Shown one piece after another: positions 44,426 to 52,973 of a DNA stretch of 64,000 bases (position 1 is its first letter; every line of letters begins with the position of its first letter). A program made the translations under genes and the position numbers. Source of the DNA: Streptomyces sp. SDr-06 (lineage in GTDB: Bacteria > Actinomycetota > Actinomycetes > Streptomycetales > Streptomycetaceae). The notes under the pieces were generated by a model that was not told the DNA's origin, did no database searches, and was given only the letters and a program-made list of their open reading frames with translations. The DNA lies in the NCBI RefSeq assembly GCF_003324565.1, contig NZ_QOLA01000014.1:124001-188000 (forward strand). The letters are read 5' to 3'.

Positions 44426-45616
44426 ATGTGGCGCGAGCTCGCCCCCATCGGTCGCCACCCCGACACCCACGGCTACCGCCGCCACGCCTGGACCGGAGCC
44501 GACCAGGAGTGCCGGGACTGGTTCCGCGCCCAGGCGGAGTCCCGAGGGCTCACCTACGAGCTCGACCGCAACGGCAACCAGTGGGCCTGGGCCGGCGACC
44601 CGGAGGCCGGCGACGCCGTGGTCACCGGCTCGCACCTGGACTCCGTCCCGGACGGCGGCGCCTTCGACGGCCCCCTCGGCGTCGTGTCGTCGTTCGCCGC
44701 CCTCGACGAACTCCGCCGCAGGGGAGCCGAGTTCACCCGCCCGCTCGCGATCACCAACTTCGGTGACGAGGAAGGCGCCCGCTTCGGCCTGGCCTGCGTG
44801 GGCTCGCGGCTCACCGCCGGGCAGCTCACCGTCGAGGCCGCGCACCGCCTGCGCGACCAGGACGGCGTCAGCCTGCCGCAGGCCATGGAGCGGGCCGGGT
44901 ACGACCCGGACGCCATCGGCCCGGACCCGCGACGCCTCGCCCGCGTCGGCGCGTTCGTGGAGCTCCACGTCGAACAGGGCCGGGCGCTCGACCTGAGCGG
45001 GAACGCCGTGGGCATCGCCTCGGCGATCTGGCCGCACGGCCGCTGGCGGTTCGACTTCGCGGGGGAGGCCAACCACGCGGGCACCACCCGCCTGGTGGAC
45101 CGCCGCGACCCGATGCTGACGTATGCCGAGACCGTCCTGGCGGCCCGCCGCGAGGCCCAACTCGCGGGCGCCGTGGCCACGTTCGGCAAGATCTCCTGCG
45201 AGCCCAACGGCGTCAACGCCATCCCCTCGCTCGTGCGCGGCTGGCTGGACTCGCGGGCCGCCGACCAGTCCACCCTGGACACGGTCGTCGCCGCGATCGA
45301 GCAGGCCGCCCGGGAGCGGGCCGAGCGCGACGGGGTGGACCTCAGCGTCGTGCGCGAGTCCTTCACGCCCGTCGTGGAGTTCGAGCACGCGCTGCGGGAC
45401 GAGATCGCCAAGATCCTGGGCGGTGACACCCCGGTCCTCGGGACCGGGGCCGGACACGACGCCGGAATCCTCTCCGGCTCGATCCCGACCGCCATGCTGT
45501 TCGTACGCAACCCCACCGGCGTCTCGCACTCACCGGCCGAATTCGCCGGCGAGGACGACTGCGTCGCCGGGGTGCTCGCACTCGCCGACGTACTGGAGGG
45601 CCTGGCGTGCAGGTGA
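44426..45616 (+). CDS. M20-family amidohydrolase (allantoate amidohydrolase/hydantoinase type)
   Basis: 396 residues if ATG 44426 is used. AGGAG abuts this ATG with almost no spacer. The preceding codons read ENLPSFQE, so the ancestral start may have been a few codons upstream and been removed by the repeat block. Metal ligands of the M20 di-zinc site are visible: GSHLDSVPDGGAFDG, TNFGDEEGARFG, ELHVEQG, the lid-domain AGEANHAGTT, and GTGAGHDAGIL. The family splits N-carbamoyl or N-formyl amino acids and allantoate. Being locked in the hut cluster before hutF, it may hydrolyse N-formylglutamate to glutamate, which is inference. Confidence 0.85.
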   Translation: MWRELAPIGRHPDTHGYRRHAWTGADQECRDWFRAQAESRGLTYELDRNGNQWAWAGDPEAGDAVVTGSHLDSVPDGGAFDGPLGVVSSFAALDELRRRGAEFTRPLAITNFGDEEGARFGLACVGSRLTAGQLTVEAAHRLRDQDGVSLPQAMERAGYDPDAIGPDPRRLARVGAFVELHVEQGRALDLSGNAVGIASAIWPHGRWRFDFAGEANHAGTTRLVDRRDPMLTYAETVLAARREAQLAGAVATFGKISCEPNGVNAIPSLVRGWLDSRAADQSTLDTVVAAIEQAARERAERDGVDLSVVRESFTPVVEFEHALRDEIAKILGGDTPVLGTGAGHDAGILSGSIPTAMLFVRNPTGVSHSPAEFAGEDDCVAGVLALADVLEGLACR

Positions 45617-46944
45617 CGTACTGGCTGGAGCACGCCTGGCTGGACCCCGTGGCCGAGCCGGGCGTGGTCGTGGAGGTGGCCGACGACGGCCGGATCTCCG
45701 CCGTCCGCACGGGAGTCGAGGCGCCGCCGCCCGGCGCCGTCGTGCTGCGCGGGTTCACCGTGCCGGGGCTCGCCAACGCCCACTCGCACGCCTTCCACCG
45801 GGCTCTGCGCTCCACCGTGCAGGTCGGCTCCGGGACCTTCTGGACCTGGCGCGAGATCATGTACCAGGTCGCCTCCCGGCTCACCCCGGACTCGTACCAC
45901 GCGCTCGCCCGCGCCGTGTACGCGGAGATGGCGCTGGCCGGGATCACCGCGGTCGGCGAGTTCCACTACCTCCACCACGCCCCGGGCGGCACGCCCTACG
46001 ACGACCCCAACGCGATGGGCGAGGCGCTGATCGCCGCGGCCGCCGACGCGGGGATCCGGATCACCCTGCTCGACACGGCGTACCTGTCCTCGGGGTTCGG
46101 CGCGGCGCCCGACCGGCACCAGCAGCGCTTCTCCGACGGCACGGCCGAGGCCTGGGCGGAGCGCTGCTCGGCCCTCAAGGAGCGGCCGCACGCCAGGATC
46201 GGCGCGGCCGTCCACTCCGTACGGGCCGTGCCCGCACGGGAGTTGGGCACGGTCGCGCGATGGGCGCAGGAGCGGCGGGCGCCGCTCCATGTGCACCTGT
46301 CCGAGCAGACCGCCGAGAACGACGCCTGCCTGGACGCGTACGGCATGACGCCGACCCGGCTGCTCTCCGAGCACGGGGTGCTCGGGCCGCGCACCACCGG
46401 CGTGCACAACACCCACCTCACCGACGGGGACATCGCCCTGCTCGGCACCACGCGGACCGGCACCTGCATGTGCCCCACCACCGAACGCGATCTCGCCGAC
46501 GGCATCGGCCCCGCGCTCGCCCTCCAGCGGGCGGGCTCCCCGCTCTCGCTGGGCAGCGACAGCCACGCCGTCATCGACATCCTCGAAGAGGCGCGGGCGA
46601 TGGAGCTCGACGAGCGCCTGCGCACCCGCACCCGGGGCCACTGGACGGCGGCCGCCCTCCTCCGCGCGGCCACGGCCGACGGGCACACGGCGCTCGGCTG
46701 GGACGAGGCGGGGCGGATCGAGGCGGGCGCGCTCGCCGACCTCGCCACGATCGCGCTGGACTCCGTCCGTACGGCGGGGGCGGTGCCTCGGCTCGCCGCC
46801 GAGACGGCCGTCTTCGCGGCGTCCGCGGCCGATGTGCGGCACGTGGTGGTGGGTGGCCGTCCGATCGTGCGGGACGGCTCCCACACCCTGATGCCCGACG
46901 TCCCGTCCGCCCTGTCCAAGGCCCTGACCACCCTGCGCACCTGA
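45607..46944 (+). CDS. hutF: Formimidoylglutamate deiminase
   Basis: 445 residues, GTG 45607 overlapping the previous stop by 10 bases. It has an amidohydrolase barrel with metal ligands in ANAHSHAFHRAL, AVHSVRAV, HVHLSEQ, and LSLGSDSHAVIDILEEARAMEL. TFWTWREIMYQ and GEFHYLHHAPGG are diagnostic of HutF. It converts N-formimidoyl-L-glutamate to N-formyl-L-glutamate and ammonia, the five-step histidine route, not direct formamide release by HutG. That fits the known S. coelicolor pathway through formylglutamate. The overlap with the amidohydrolase suggests coupled translation of the two late steps. Confidence 0.94.
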   Translation: MQVTYWLEHAWLDPVAEPGVVVEVADDGRISAVRTGVEAPPPGAVVLRGFTVPGLANAHSHAFHRALRSTVQVGSGTFWTWREIMYQVASRLTPDSYHALARAVYAEMALAGITAVGEFHYLHHAPGGTPYDDPNAMGEALIAAAADAGIRITLLDTAYLSSGFGAAPDRHQQRFSDGTAEAWAERCSALKERPHARIGAAVHSVRAVPARELGTVARWAQERRAPLHVHLSEQTAENDACLDAYGMTPTRLLSEHGVLGPRTTGVHNTHLTDGDIALLGTTRTGTCMCPTTERDLADGIGPALALQRAGSPLSLGSDSHAVIDILEEARAMELDERLRTRTRGHWTAAALLRAATADGHTALGWDEAGRIEAGALADLATIALDSVRTAGAVPRLAAETAVFAASAADVRHVVVGGRPIVRDGSHTLMPDVPSALSKALTTLRT

Positions 46945-47004
46945 CCCCTCGGGGCTGCCGGGAACAACCCTGCCAGGGGCGGGGCGGGGGACAGAAAGGA
47001 AGTC

Positions 47005-48171
47005 ATGAGCACCACCCTCGTACGGAACATCACCACCCTCGTCACCAACGACCCCGAAAAGGGGGACGGCCCCCTCGGCCTCGTCCACGACGCCGCCCTC
47101 GTCGTCGAGGGCGACCGGGTCGCCTGGGTGGGCCGCACGGCCGACGCGCCCCCGACCGACGAGGCCGTCGACGCGCGGGGCCGCGCCGTGATCCCCGGGT
47201 TCGTCGACTCCCACAGCCACCTCGTCTTCGCGGGCGACCGGACCCAGGAGTTCAACGCCCGCATGTCCGGCCAGGCGTACGCGGCCGGCGGCATCCGGAC
47301 GACCGTCGCCGCCACCCGCGCGGCGAGCGACGAGGAACTGGGGGCCAACGTCGCCCGCTACCTCGCCGAGGCGCTGCGGCAGGGCACCACCACCCTGGAG
47401 ACCAAGTCCGGGTACGGGCTCACCGTCGAGGACGAGGCCCGCGCGCTGCGCATCGCGGCCAGGCACACCGACGAGGTCACCTACCTCGGCGCGCACATCG
47501 TGGCCCCCGAGTACGCCGACGACCCCGCGGGGTACGTCGAGCTGGTCACCGGCGCGATGCTCGACGCCTGCGCCCCGCACGCCCGTTGGGTCGACGTCTT
47601 CTGCGAGAAGGGCGCCTTCGACGGGGACCAGGCGCGCGCCGTCCTGACCGCGGGCAAGGCCCGGGGGCTGCTGCCGCGCGTCCACGCCAACCAGCTGACG
47701 TACGGGCCCGGAGTGCAGCTCGCCGTCGAGCTGGAGGCCGCGTCCGCCGATCACTGCACCCACCTCACCGACGCCGACGTCGACGCGCTCGCCAACAGCG
47801 CGACCGTGGCGACCCTGCTGCCGGGCGCCGAGTTCTCGACCCGGGCCCAGTGGCCCAACGCCCGGCGGCTGCTGGACGCCGGAGCCACGGTGGCGCTGTC
47901 GACCGACTGCAACCCGGGGTCGTCCTTCACCTCCTCCATGCCGTTCTGCATCGCCCTCGCCGTACGGGACATGAAGATGACGCCCGACGAGGCGCTCTGG
48001 TCGGCGACCGCGGGCGGCGCCGCCGCGCTGCGCCGCACCGACATCGGCCGGCTCGCCCCCGGCGCCCGCGCCGACCTGGCGTTCCTGGACGCGCCCTCGC
48101 ACGTCCACCTCGCCTACCGGCCCGGCGTCCCGCTGGTGAGCGAGGTCTGGCGGGCCGGGCGCAGGGTCTGA
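47005..48171 (+). CDS. hutI: Imidazolonepropionase
   Basis: 388 residues, ATG 47005 after AAAGGAAG. It has the metal-dependent amidohydrolase layout: PGFVDSHSHLVFAGDRTQEF (HxH), the substrate loop GGIRTTVAATRAAS, TLETKSGYGLTVEDE, LGAHIVAPEY, VHANQLTYGPGVQ, SADHCTHL, and STDCNPGSS (catalytic Asp). It opens the imidazolone ring to give N-formimidoylglutamate, the substrate of HutF. It ends the cluster, with a hairpin 18 bp after the stop. The gene order hutU-amidohydrolase-hutF-hutI is not the order of the reactions. Confidence 0.95.
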   Translation: MSTTLVRNITTLVTNDPEKGDGPLGLVHDAALVVEGDRVAWVGRTADAPPTDEAVDARGRAVIPGFVDSHSHLVFAGDRTQEFNARMSGQAYAAGGIRTTVAATRAASDEELGANVARYLAEALRQGTTTLETKSGYGLTVEDEARALRIAARHTDEVTYLGAHIVAPEYADDPAGYVELVTGAMLDACAPHARWVDVFCEKGAFDGDQARAVLTAGKARGLLPRVHANQLTYGPGVQLAVELEAASADHCTHLTDADVDALANSATVATLLPGAEFSTRAQWPNARRLLDAGATVALSTDCNPGSSFTSSMPFCIALAVRDMKMTPDEALWSATAGGAAALRRTDIGRLAPGARADLAFLDAPSHVHLAYRPGVPLVSEVWRAGRRV

Positions 48172-48178
48172 CCCGGGC

Positions 48179-48858
48179 TCACGCCGTCGTGGCCCGCCGT
48201 TCCCGGCGGGCCACCCAGCCGCGCAGCGACAGCGAGAACGCCCGCGGCCAGGAACCACCCGGAGTTCGGACCGCAGCCCGGCCCGCCCCGACCGCGCCAG
48301 GCAGTCCTTGGTCTTCTCGTACGTCATGAGGACGAGCAGCATTCCGGCCGCGGCGCCCAGGACCTTGACGACGGTCCCCGCACCCCAGCGGGTGGTCGCG
48401 TCGGCCCACACCACGAGCGTCCCGCCGCCGAGCGCGTAGCCGCCGAGCCGCAACGGGCCGGGTACCCGGACCTCGCGCCGCCGCACCGTGCGCCATCAGC
48501 GGGCCAGCGCGTTCTGGCGAGCTGGGAGGGGAACGCCTTCTCCAGGAGCAGCACCATCAGCAGGAACCAGATGGCGAGGGCGCCCGAGCCCGCCAGGTCC
48601 TTGAGCGCCCAGGACACCTCTGCGGGCGTCCGCGCTCGGCGACGGCTTCGGCGCGGTGGAAGGGGGCCCGGCCAGTGGCGTGGAAGGGCCGGGCCCCGGC
48701 GTGGACCGCGAGGGTGCGGAGCCGACCGCGGCGGCCGTCGCCGCCGTGGTCACCATGCGCGCGGGCGCCGCCGGATCCGGCACCCCGGCGACGAACGGCA
48801 GCGCTGCCGCCGTGCACGCCGCCACGCACACACCCCGTTTCCACAGCCTCTTCTCCAC
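48179..48858 (-). pseudogene. Decayed membrane-protein gene with several frame breaks
   Basis: Reading begins at GTG 48858 with a signal-like start (EKRLWKRGVCVAACTAAALPFVAGV) and a Pro/Ser linker. Near 48620-48630 the frame must shift to read PAEVSWALKDLAGSGALAIW and a membrane helix. Near 48490 it shifts back to read VRVPGPLRLGGYALGGG and a second hydrophobic stretch (AGTVVKVLGAAAGMLLVLMTY). A third hydrophobic stretch (SGWFLAAGVLAVAARLG) appears in yet another frame near 48250. Each segment ends or starts in a different frame. This fits decay of one gene for a multi-helix membrane protein, though sequencing errors could give the same pattern. No family is recognised. Confidence 0.55.
48190..48213 (+). 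terminator. Terminator after hutI
   Basis: Stem TGGCCCGCCG/CGGCGGGCCA with a 4-base loop, 18 bp after hutI. Confidence 0.75.
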
Positions 48859-49019
48859 AGGCTGTGCCCCCTTGGTCCGCGCGGCCCTCCCCGGACCGCT
48901 CCGCCTCCGGTTACCTGTCCTAGGACGCCACGGCTCCGGGGAGAAGGTTCCGCCGCCGGGGCGGCGCACGGGAGCGCGATTGCCCTGTGGATATGCGCCG
49001 TGCGCCCCGGGGCTGCGGG

Positions 49020-49340
49020 TCAGGAACCGGCCAGGCGCTCGATCTCCGCCGTGTCACCCTTCGCGAGCAGCCCGAAGAGTCGCAGCACCTCGTCCTTGGA
49101 CACGCCGGACAGCTGGCGCGGGGGCGCGTCCGGCTCGTCCAGGTTCTCCCACAGGAGCCAGAGCAGCTCGCCGCTCGGGAAGGCGCTCAGGGACCAGCCG
49201 TTCTCGTGGGTCAGGGAGACATCGGGGTGCTCGTCGTCGGCGTCGGCCAGGCCGTCGAGGATCGTGCGCATCGTCGCCTCGTCGGGCTCGGCGACCGAGG
49301 TGCCCGACAGGTCGGTCATGAAGTAGCTCATACCGTGCAT
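49020..49340 (-). CDS. Hypothetical acidic protein, 106 residues
   Basis: ATG 49340 or ATG 49331 (MSYFMTDLSG); no clear ribosome site separates them. Acidic and Trp-rich centre: ILDGLADADDEHPDVSLTHENGWSLSAFPSGELLWLLWENLDE, then LSGVSKDEVLRLFGLLAKGD. The pattern is somewhat like Imm1-type immunity proteins, but I cannot assign it. No toxin gene is adjacent. It is read away from the glycan cluster, and between them (49341-49510) lies the shared promoter region. Confidence 0.7.
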   Translation of the reverse strand: MHGMSYFMTDLSGTSVAEPDEATMRTILDGLADADDEHPDVSLTHENGWSLSAFPSGELLWLLWENLDEPDAPPRQLSGVSKDEVLRLFGLLAKGDTAEIERLAGS

Positions 49341-49510
49341 TAGCTCACGCCGCGCGCCCCACCCGTACGTCCGGGCCCGCCCGCCCCACCCGCCGCCCGG
49401 CCCGAAGGCGCCCAGAACGACGACGCCGTACCAACCTTCACCGTACGGTCACAAACTGTGCGGGGGTACCTACCGTCGGGTGAAATCGACCGGTACCGTC
49501 CAGGTTCAGC

Positions 49511-50665
49511 GTGGCTCAGGGGGAGACCGGGGGGTCGAGGGTGAGCAGTCTGCGCGGGAGCGGCGCCGCCGAGGGCGCACGGGGCCGGATACGAGTGGTG
49601 CGGCCCGGCGATCTGAGCGCCGGGGAGCTGGAGGTGTGGCGCGAGCTGCGGGCCAAGTCGCAGGCGCCGGAGAATCCTTTCCTGGAGCCGGAGTTCACCC
49701 TGGCCGTGGGCCGGGTGCGGCCCTCGTCCCGGGTCGCCGTGGTGCACGACGACGGCGAGCCGGTCGCCTTCTTCCCGTACGAGAGGGGGAGGGTGGGCCG
49801 GGGGCGGGCCATCGGGTTCGGGGTGTCGGACTGCCAGGGCATCGTGGCGAGGCCAGAACTCGCCCTGGAGCGCGACGAGTTGATGCGTGCCTGTGGGCTG
49901 TCCTCCTGGGAGTTCGACAACCTGGAGGCGGGCCAGGTGCTGTTCGCGGCGGACGCGGCCGCCGAGTACGCCTCCTACGTGATCGACGTGGGGGCCGGTT
50001 ACGCCGCGTACGAAACGATCCTGCGACGGCGGTCCCCGAAGTTCTTCAGGACCACCACCGCCAAGGAGCGCAGGCTGGGGCGGCAGGCGGGGGAGGTCCG
50101 GTTCGTCTTCGACGAGCGGGACCCGGCGGCGCTGGCCCGGCTCATGGAGTGGAAGTCCGCGCAGTACCGCCGCACCGGGCGGCGCGACCGGTTCGCCCAG
50201 GAGTGGATCAGCACCCTGGTGCAGCAGCTCGCCCACACCCGCGCGCCCGGCTGCTCGGGGGTGCTCTCCGTCCTGTACGCGGGGGACGAGCCGGTCGCCG
50301 CGCACTTCGGGCTGCGCTCGCGCACCGTGCTGGCCTGCTGGTTCCCGGCGTACGACCCGGAGTTCGCCAAGTACTCGCCCGGTCTCGTGCTGCATCTGCG
50401 GATGGCCGAGGCGGCGGCGGCCGAGGGCATCGGGATGCTGGACCTCGGGCGGGGCGCCGCCGAGTACAAGGACGCGCTGAAGACCGGCGAGATACCGGTG
50501 TACGAGGGGGCGTCGACCCGCCCCGGAGCGGGGGCGGTGCTGCACTGGATCGGCCGGGAGCCCGCCCGCCGGGCGCACGGGTTCGTCCGGGAGCGGCCCA
50601 GGCTCGCCGAGTTCGCGCAGCGCGGCCTCAAGCGGGCCGGGCGGTTGCGCGGCGCCGGAAAGTAG
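49511..50665 (+). CDS. Acetyltransf_6 (CelD/BcsL-like) GNAT protein
   Basis: 384 residues from GTG 49511. GTG 49541 (VSSLRGSG), with GGGGGGTCGAGG before it, is an equal alternative. The long N-terminal half has YXXD-like FFPYERGRVGRGRAIGFGVSDCQGIV. Then comes the GNAT core (VAAHFGLRSRTVLACWFPAYDPEFAKYSPGLVLHLRMAEAAAAEGIGMLDLGRGAAEYKDAL), matching the family named for cellulose-biosynthesis CelD and also related to FemAB-like transferases. It probably transfers an acyl group to a sugar or nucleotide-sugar. It is first in a run of glycan genes on the same strand. Confidence 0.85.
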   Translation: MAQGETGGSRVSSLRGSGAAEGARGRIRVVRPGDLSAGELEVWRELRAKSQAPENPFLEPEFTLAVGRVRPSSRVAVVHDDGEPVAFFPYERGRVGRGRAIGFGVSDCQGIVARPELALERDELMRACGLSSWEFDNLEAGQVLFAADAAAEYASYVIDVGAGYAAYETILRRRSPKFFRTTTAKERRLGRQAGEVRFVFDERDPAALARLMEWKSAQYRRTGRRDRFAQEWISTLVQQLAHTRAPGCSGVLSVLYAGDEPVAAHFGLRSRTVLACWFPAYDPEFAKYSPGLVLHLRMAEAAAAEGIGMLDLGRGAAEYKDALKTGEIPVYEGASTRPGAGAVLHWIGREPARRAHGFVRERPRLAEFAQRGLKRAGRLRGAGK

Positions 50666-50725
50666 CCCCCGACGGGGCACGGCCACCAACGGCCACCAGG
50701 GGAGCCGGAGTACGGGGGGAAAACA

Positions 50726-52057
50726 GTGTCGGAAAGGTCGTCGCACGGATCGCGCGGGCCGGAGGCGCAGGGCCTCGTGAGACCGCAGGGCGTCGGTGGC
50801 GGGATCAGCGTGGGGGAGCTGGATCTCGACGGACTGGACGGGGACGTGCTGTCCCTGACACCCGCGCCGGGCGGGCCGCCGGTCGGCCCCGGCGAGGTGT
50901 ACGTCCTGGTCAGGCTGCGGGGGCGGCCGGTCGGGACGGTGCTCGGACAGGTCAGGCAGGGTGACGACGTGGCCGAGGCGCTGGCCACGGAGGCCCGCAA
51001 GCAGCTCACCGGGTTCGTGCCCGAGGAGCGTCTCGCGCCCGCCCCGCGCCCGCCGAGCGCCAGCGTCATTGTCGCCACCCGCGAGCGGGCCGGCCAACTC
51101 GCCCGCGCGCTCGACTCGTTGCTGGACCAGGACCACCCCGATTACGAGATCCTCGTCGTCGACAACAACCCCGCCACCGACCAGACCCGCGAACTCGTCG
51201 AGGGCCGTTACGCGGCCCTCGGGGTGCGCTACGTCGTGGAACCCGTGCCGGGCCTGGCCGCCGCGCACAACCGGGGCGTCGCGGCCGCGCACGGCGAGAT
51301 CCTCGCGTTCACCGACGACGACGTGATCGCCGACCGGCGCTGGCTGTCCTGCCTCGCCGCGCCCTTCGCGGACGACCCCCGGCTCGGCTGCGCCACCGGC
51401 CTCATCCTGCCCGCCCGCCTCACCACGCCCGCGCAGATCCTGCTCGAAAGCCACGGCGGCTTCACCAAGGGCTTCGCGCCCCGCCACTTCGACCCGCGCC
51501 GGCCCCCGGCCGACGAGCCGCTGTTCCCGTTCACGGCCGGCCGGTTCGGCTCCGGCGCCAACATGGCCTTCCGGGCCGGCGTCCTGCGCTCCGTCGGCGG
51601 CTTCGACCCGGCGACCGGCACCGGCACCCCGGCCCGGGGCGGCGACGACCTGTACGCCTTCGCCCGGGTCGTCGCCGCGGGCCACCGGCTGAGCTACACG
51701 CCCGAGGCGCTGGTGTGGCACCACCACCGCGAGACCTGGCAGGACCTGGAGAACCAGGCGTACGGATACGGCGCCGGGCTCACCGCCTACCTCACCGCGA
51801 TCATCGTGCGCCGCCCGGCCCTGCTGCCCGCGCTGCTCGCCCGGGTGCCGCGCGGCCTCGCGCACGCGCTCGCCATCAGCGCCCACCGCGACGCGGGCGA
51901 GCAGTCGGTGCCCGGCGAGCACGGCTCGCAGAGCTACCCGTGGCCGCGCTCGCTGTCCCGCCTGGAGCGCAGGGGCATGCTGTACGGGCCGCTCGGCTAT
52001 CTGCGCGCCCGGCGCCGGGTGCGCGGCCACCGGCTGCCCTGGGAGACGGGCAGATGA
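50726..52057 (+). CDS. Family 2 glycosyltransferase
   Basis: 443 residues, GTG 50726. An N-terminal extension of about 110 residues of unknown fold (ISVGELDLDGLDGDVLSL, EVYVLVRLRGRPVGTVLGQV) precedes a GT-A domain: SASVIVATRERAGQLARALDSLLDQD, DYEILVVDNNP, GLAAAHNRGVAAAHGEILAFTDDDVI (DDD metal motif) and GRFGSGANMAFR, GGDDLYAFARVVAAGH (catalytic ED-like region). It lacks membrane helices. It is expected to add a sugar to a lipid-linked or protein acceptor on the cytoplasmic side. Its stop overlaps the deacetylase start (ATGA), so the pair is coupled. Confidence 0.92.
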   Translation: MSERSSHGSRGPEAQGLVRPQGVGGGISVGELDLDGLDGDVLSLTPAPGGPPVGPGEVYVLVRLRGRPVGTVLGQVRQGDDVAEALATEARKQLTGFVPEERLAPAPRPPSASVIVATRERAGQLARALDSLLDQDHPDYEILVVDNNPATDQTRELVEGRYAALGVRYVVEPVPGLAAAHNRGVAAAHGEILAFTDDDVIADRRWLSCLAAPFADDPRLGCATGLILPARLTTPAQILLESHGGFTKGFAPRHFDPRRPPADEPLFPFTAGRFGSGANMAFRAGVLRSVGGFDPATGTGTPARGGDDLYAFARVVAAGHRLSYTPEALVWHHHRETWQDLENQAYGYGAGLTAYLTAIIVRRPALLPALLARVPRGLAHALAISAHRDAGEQSVPGEHGSQSYPWPRSLSRLERRGMLYGPLGYLRARRRVRGHRLPWETGR

Positions 52058-52857
52058 GCCCCGGCGCGGCCCCCGTCCCGGTGCTGCTCTACCACGCGGT
52101 GATGGACGACCCGCCCGGCTGGATCGCCGAATTCACCATCTCGCCAAGGCAGTTCGCGGCCCAGCTCGACGTCATCCGCGCCAGCGGACGTACGCCGGTG
52201 ACCATCGGGGCGCTCGCCGCCCACCTGGCCGGGCGCGCCCCGCTGCCGCCCCGGCCGGTCGTGCTCACCTTCGACGACGGCTTCGCCGACCTGCCCGGCC
52301 GCACCGCCGAGACGCTCGCCGAGCGCGGCCTGCCCGCCACGGCCTACCTCACCACCGGCGCGATCACCCCCGGCGGCCGGAGCCTGCTGCCGCCCGCGCC
52401 GATGATGAGGCTCGACCAGGCGAGGGCGCTGGAGGAGCACGGCCTGGAGATCGGCGCGCACACCGTCTCGCACCCCCAGCTCGACACCCTCCGGGCGGGC
52501 GCGCTCCAGCGCGAACTCGCCGACTCCAAGGCCGTGTTGGAGGACGCGCTGGGCCATCGCATCGCCCACCTCGCCTACCCGCACGGCTACAACAGCCGCG
52601 CCGTGCGCCGGGCCGCGCGGGCCGCGGGGTACGAGACGGCCGTCGCGGTGCGGCACGCGCTCAGCTCGGAGCACGACGAGGCCTACCGCATCGCCCGGCT
52701 CATCCTGCGCCGCACCCACACCCTCGCCGATGTCGAGGCGTGGATGCGCGGGGAGGGGGCACGGATCGCCCCGTACAACGACTCGCCGCGAACGGTGGGT
52801 TGGCGCTTCTACCGGCGGACCAGGGCCGCCGTGAAAGGGCCGGTCTTCGCCGGGTGA
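52054..52857 (+). CDS. Polysaccharide deacetylase (NodB domain)
   Basis: 267 residues, ATG 52054 overlapping the GT2 stop. CE4 motifs in order: PVVLTFDDGFAD (catalytic Asp and metal Asp), IGAHTVSHPQL (HxxSHP metal ligands), LAYPHGYNSRAV, and a C-terminal helix. It begins MSPGAAPVPVLLYHAVMDD without a signal peptide, so it either acts on intracellular intermediates or leaves by another route. It removes N-acetyl groups from hexosamines or modifies similar amides. A GT2-deacetylase fusion-like coupling is typical for assembly of a modified surface glycan. Confidence 0.9.
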   Translation: MSPGAAPVPVLLYHAVMDDPPGWIAEFTISPRQFAAQLDVIRASGRTPVTIGALAAHLAGRAPLPPRPVVLTFDDGFADLPGRTAETLAERGLPATAYLTTGAITPGGRSLLPPAPMMRLDQARALEEHGLEIGAHTVSHPQLDTLRAGALQRELADSKAVLEDALGHRIAHLAYPHGYNSRAVRRAARAAGYETAVAVRHALSSEHDEAYRIARLILRRTHTLADVEAWMRGEGARIAPYNDSPRTVGWRFYRRTRAAVKGPVFAG

Positions 52858-52973
52858 CGGCGGATGACGGCGCAGCCACACAAACGCGAAGAGTGTTCCT
52901 ATACTTCGCTCAAGGGACAGCCAGGGGACAGCGGCGTGACGGCCGCGACCACATCTGTGGGGGGAGTCGCACT

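Noticed and set aside
44554..48486. A 1310-codon open frame on the minus strand, antisense to the amidohydrolase, hutF and hutI
   Set aside because: It results from the third-position GC bias of the genes on the other strand. It has no ribosome site or domain, and its composition is Arg/Gly/Pro-rich with no folding pattern. Only its first few codons overlap the decayed membrane gene.
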